Positions 59,674 to 64,000 of a stretch of 64,000 nucleotides of DNA are shown one piece after another (positions within the stretch are counted from its first letter, which is position 1; each line of letters begins with the position of its first letter). The notes beneath the pieces are model-generated. The model was not told where the DNA came from. It ran no database searches and was given only the letters and a program-made list of their open reading frames with translations. The translations under genes and the position numbers were made by a program. Source of the stretch: Mercurialis annua (lineage: Eukaryota > Streptophyta > Magnoliopsida > Malpighiales > Euphorbiaceae); NCBI RefSeq assembly GCF_937616625.2, contig NC_065571.1, positions 30,609,879 through 30,673,878 of the forward strand. The letters are read 5' to 3'.

Positions 59674-62437
59674 TGTCACGACCCATTTTCAAGAATTGCG
59701 ACCGGCGGTAGGGTATGGGTATGGTTGTACCAAAATCCGTAGCTAGCCTTGCGGATAACCAACAAATACATAAACCTGCAAGAAAACCAATGCTCGGGGG
59801 CAACCGAGACTTCAGCTTAGTTCTAGCAGTTCATAATACACAACATTTATTAATAAGTGCTTAGCCAACTCTGAGTCTTAAACATGGAAAAAGTACATAT
59901 TAACCCAAGTCAATTAAAGAATGCTAATAATAAAAATTATCAATTGAATAAGTTTATAACAAGTATTAGACATATAAGACTTCTAATTACTACTGTGGTC
60001 TAAGAATAAAATCAGTTTTAATAACTTTATTAAATAAAGTAAAACCTCCGAGGAAATAAAGAATCGAAGAGCGGCTGACTTGCTCAAATCATAACCCTGA
60101 ATTTTTTTTGGAAAAACAACGGGATCAGATATACTGAGATGAGTTCATACCACTATTTATATTTATCAAGTGGAAAACCTTTAAAACCCTTTTAAAACAT
60201 TTAATATAAACATTACGTATAATAGTTGGAACCCTAATCCATAATACTAAATATATCCTTAGTTCAATAGACCTGGTCCCGAGAGCTAAGCTACACCGAG
60301 TTACCACCAACCGCACTTAATCCATATCCAGAGTCCCGAGAGCTGAGCTACACCGAGTTACTCTACGGGTCCCGAGAGCTATGCTCACAACGAATGACCA
60401 CCACATATCACATATCTTGTTCAGATCAATACCGGTGCGCACGCAGTCCTAATGATGGCCATTAGGTAGTATGTTCCAACTAAGAGGCATAATGAAAAAA
60501 TAATTCGCAATTGTACGTATACAATATATATAGATATTAAAATAACAGTTTACTTAATAAAGCGGTAAATAGTAAGTACAAACTCATTGCTTGCGAATCC
60601 ACGTGAAAACCGGCAAGTAACTAAACCTTATTCAACTCCGAAGCACGAGCAGTCGACGGGTCTAAGAACATGGCATAAAACATAATTAATATCATCCTCT
60701 AACTCTAGGGAGTACTAGACACCACATAGGACTAGCACTGATATCAATCAATCCGAAGTACACATTATCATAATGTCACAACACATATATACCCAGAATG
60801 CCCAAGCATAAATCAAGGTGGAGTAATCATATATACTCAAACCATAACCAGAGTTATATAGAATTACAAAACCACATGAGTTACCATTTTAAAATACAAT
60901 CTGAATAATTCAGAAAACAGCTTAAAATAAACCAAGTTTAAATCCATGCCAGTGAGTCAGCCAAGTTATTTAAAACTACCTAGCTTCTCTTCACTTGTTG
61001 GGCGACCGAAGTCTAACCCAACCCAAAAGTTAAACTCAGTAAACCCAAGTTTACATTTCAGAATACTTGAATGAAAAGATTAGCTATTTAAAAGCAAGAA
61101 CACAATCCATTGTTTAGCCAACAATTGGCAAATTTCTCCATACTAACTCAAGTATGTTAAACTTCTTTTAAATAAAACAAAAGGGATTAAATCATCCATT
61201 TAAACGTTACACTCAGACTTGAAACGATGATCAAATCATGGCATAAACTTGTATACAAAGGCATAATCAACACAAATGAGTATAAGACAAACAAAGCAAT
61301 GTTAACATGCCAAGAACGATGCAAAACAGCCCCAATACGATTATGGGCAGCAACTATCGATGAAGTGTACTTAACACATAAATAAGGTGAAATCATGCGT
61401 TTACAAGCCAACCAATAAACCTATGATTTACTAAGCATGCAAAAAGATGTAACACTGATCCAACACATATGAACAACCCCTAAACATGAATTTCCAGCCC
61501 TCTATAACAATGCTATAACAAGGAATTAACAACCGATAGTCATGCGAAATCAATTAGCACTTAATCCCAACAATCAAACTTCAATTCTATAGGTATAAGA
61601 AAGCCAATCTAAAGTTAAACACCCTATTATAGATTTAACATAGCAACTCAGAGATCACATCAGCCACAACATAGGTACAACGCATTAGAACGCAATCTAG
61701 CAACCTAACACATGAATCCATACTCAGAAATTCTAGGGATAGCAACACATACCGTTAAGAAACAAGATCAGCGAATGAATCTAATGAAAACAATGAATCA
61801 ACACGCACAATACGCTGGAAAAAGGGATTGAATCAACTAACAATCGATATACGCAATAAGGAATTGATTAGACGAAGAACGGAGTGTTAGAATCGCTTAC
61901 TGAAGCCAAGGACGTGAGAAATAGCAAGAGAATTAGTATTTTAGAGAGTTTTTAAGTGCCTAGGGTTTATAAATGAGTGGGGGCTGATATGGGTCGAATA
62001 AGGGGTCTATTTATAGGCCCCGGCATAAAATCACAGGTGAGGCGCGATAGGAGGCGTGATGCAAGGCGCGTTCGTCCAACTGCGCCTTCACTAGGCGTAA
62101 AAATCGTATGGGGCGCGTTGCGAGGCGCGATAGCCCATCGCGCCCTCCAACGCGCCTCAACTTTTGATCCAACGGTCAACATTTTCTTGGGCACAACATA
62201 TCCAAAAATGAGATATGAATGTTTTCTCAAAACATGTCAGATTCAGAAGGTAAAAGAATAAATCATCGATTATAAACCGAATACAAAGCCATTGAAAAGT
62301 CACACGACACATGCGACACATACAAGATACAACTCAAATCCCAAACAAAGTGTTACACTTGCTAAGTCCACCATTTACAATCCGAAACTAAATCGGAAAC
62401 ACAACAAAACCATGACGGAAAAACACGGGATATTACA
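59674..62437 (-). mobile_element. Solo LTR D, Ty3/gypsy (2764 bp)
   Basis: A single LTR starts TGTCACGACCC and ends GGGATATTACA on the plus strand. It is bounded by a perfect 5-bp duplication, AAACC at 59669-59673 and 62438-62442, with satellite on both sides. No internal region or second LTR is present, so it is a solo LTR formed by recombination. It resembles the B LTR in its first half, including GTCCCGAGAGCT...ACCGAGTTACC repeats near 60275-60400, but differs elsewhere. A GGCGCG-rich segment with a hairpin lies at 62036-62160. Confidence 0.93.
62036..62160. repeat. GC-rich GGCGCG motif cluster with hairpin in solo LTR D
   Basis: GGCGCG or its complement occurs about seven times in about 125 bp of otherwise AT-rich DNA. 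At 62124-62144 the arms GGCGCGAT and ATCGCGCC form a perfect 8-bp stem around a 5-nt loop. The location corresponds to the inverted-repeat cluster of the B LTR. Confidence 0.82.
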
Positions 62438-64000
62438 AAACCAAACATTTAGAACATTACGAAACCAATCCAAACGTTACGAAACAAATCTGAACGTGTC
62501 AACCTTTTTATCGATTTTTTTAGTGATTTAAGCCAAACATTTAAAACGTTACTAAACCAATTCAAACCTTTAAAACGTTACGAAACAAATCGAAACGTTT
62601 CGCCCTTTTAGCAATTTATGCCAAACGTTTGCAAACATTACAAAACAAATCCAAACGTTTCACCTTTTTAGGGATTTAAGCGAAACATTTAAAATGTTAC
62701 GAAACAAATCCTAAAGTTTCACCTTTTTAAGCCAAGCATTTAAAATGTTACGAAAAAATCCTAATGTTTCACCTTTTTACCGATTTAAGCCAAACGTTTA
62801 AAACGTTACAAAACAAATTCTAACGTTTCAACTTTTTAGCAATTTTTGCCAAACGTTTAAAACATTACGAAACAAATCCTAATGTTTCTCCTTTTTAGCG
62901 ATTTAAGCAGTTTGCTTAAAATGTATCGAAACAAATCCAAACGTTTCACCTTTTTGGCGATTTTAAGCCAAACGTTTAAAACTTACGAAACTAATCCAAA
63001 AGTCTGAACTGTTTAGAAACAAATACTAGCGATATAAGCCAAATGTTTAAAACATCATGAAACAAATCCTAGCGTTTCAACTTTTTAGCAATATAAGCCA
63101 AACGTTTAAAACTTACAAAACTAATCCAAACATCTAAACCGTTAAGAACTAAATCCTAACATTTCACTATATTAGCGATTTAATCCAAATATTTAAAACG
63201 TCACAAAACAAATCCTATAGTTTTAACTATTTAGCGATTTAAGCCAAACGATTAAAACGTTACAAAAAAAATCCTAACGTTTCACATTTTTAGCGATTTA
63301 AGCCAACTGTTTATAACATTTCGAAACAAATCCAAACGTTTTACCTTTTTAGCGATTTAAGTCAAACGTTTAAAACGCTAAGACACTAATCGAAACGTTT
63401 AAAACGTTACAAAATAAATCCTAACTTTTCACTATTTTAGCAATTTAAGCCAAACGTATAAAACGTTACAAAACAAATCCAAACGTTTTACCTTTTTAAT
63501 GATTTAAGCCAAACATTTGAAATATTACGAAACAAATCCAAACATTTCACCTTTTTAGCGATTTAAGGCAAACGTTTACGAATGTTACAAAAGAAAATCC
63601 AAACGTTTCACCTTTTTAGCGATTTAAACCAAACGTTTAATACGTTATGAAACCAATCCATGCGTTTAAAACATTATGAATAAAATCCTAATGTTTCATC
63701 TTTTTAGCGATTTAAGCAAAACATTTAAAACGTTACGAAACAAATCCTATCGTTTCGCCGTTTTACTGATTTTAAGCCAAACGTTTAAAACGTTACGAAA
63801 CAAATCCTAACGTTTCACCTTTTTTGCAATTTAAGCCAAACGTTAAAAACGTTACGACACAAATCCAAATGTTTCACCTATATAGCGGTTTAAGCCAAAA
63901 GTTTAAAACGCTACAAACAAATCCAAACTATTAAACTGTTACGAAATAAATCCTAACGTTTCTCCTTTTTAGCGATTTAAGCCAAACGTTTAAAACGTTA
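62438..64000. repeat. Satellite array, block 3 (open at window edge)
   Basis: The array continues after the solo LTR and runs off the window. The AAATCCTAACG variant dominates here, and long modules follow each other with fewer short modules than in block 1. The 79-codon plus frame crossing 62292-62531 starts in the LTR and is not a gene. Confidence 0.93.

Overview
The window is repeat-dense nuclear DNA of a flowering plant. I see Ty3/gypsy chromoviruses of the Tekay/Del type, a Ty1/copia element, a CACTA DNA transposon and long arrays of an AT-rich satellite, and no host gene, tRNA or rRNA. This fits pericentromeric or other constitutive heterochromatin. I cannot name the species.

Layout, left to right. 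Positions 1-8765 are a CACTA transposon whose TNP2 transposase gene (plus strand, many stop codons) is split by a minus-strand Ty1/copia element. Only the copia 5' LTR, leader and gag/protease start are inside the window. The CACTA right terminus is at 8765. Positions 8766-10475 look like a badly decayed Ty3/gypsy LTR, which runs without a clear break into satellite block 1 (10476-18033). Satellite block 2 (49975-59673) and block 3 (62438-64000) continue the same array.

The gap between blocks 1 and 2 is a three-level nest of minus-strand Ty3/gypsy elements, each resolved by its LTR ends and target-site duplication (TSD). Element A (18034-49974, TSD GCTAC) is about 10.6 kb once the inner insertions are removed. 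It has 3.1-3.2 kb LTRs and a 4.3 kb internal region with no ORF of 60 codons or more, so it is a non-autonomous (LARD-like) element. Element B (18096-39400, TSD CTAAA/CAAAA) sits in the left LTR of A. It is a decayed Tekay-type element with 3.16 kb LTRs that differ by about 3% where I counted. Element C (24018-33557, TSD GGAAC) sits in the reverse-transcriptase region of B. It has two 2221-bp LTRs with only four differences by eye, a perfect primer-binding site and one intact 1634-codon gag-pol ORF ending in a chromodomain, so it is young and possibly still active. The gap between blocks 2 and 3 is a solo LTR (D, 59674-62437, TSD AAACC).

How the parts relate: A and B share their 5' leader and primer-binding region, so A was probably mobilised by B-like proteins. 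All LTR families share a terminal block of roughly 75 bp and carry family-specific inverted-repeat clusters. A, B and C also share a small hairpin beside the polypurine tract. The satellite is organised at three scales: 29/60-bp modules, a repeat of about 140-150 bp, and multi-kilobase duplications. Its first units line up with LTR sequence, which suggests the satellite arose from a Ty3/gypsy LTR.
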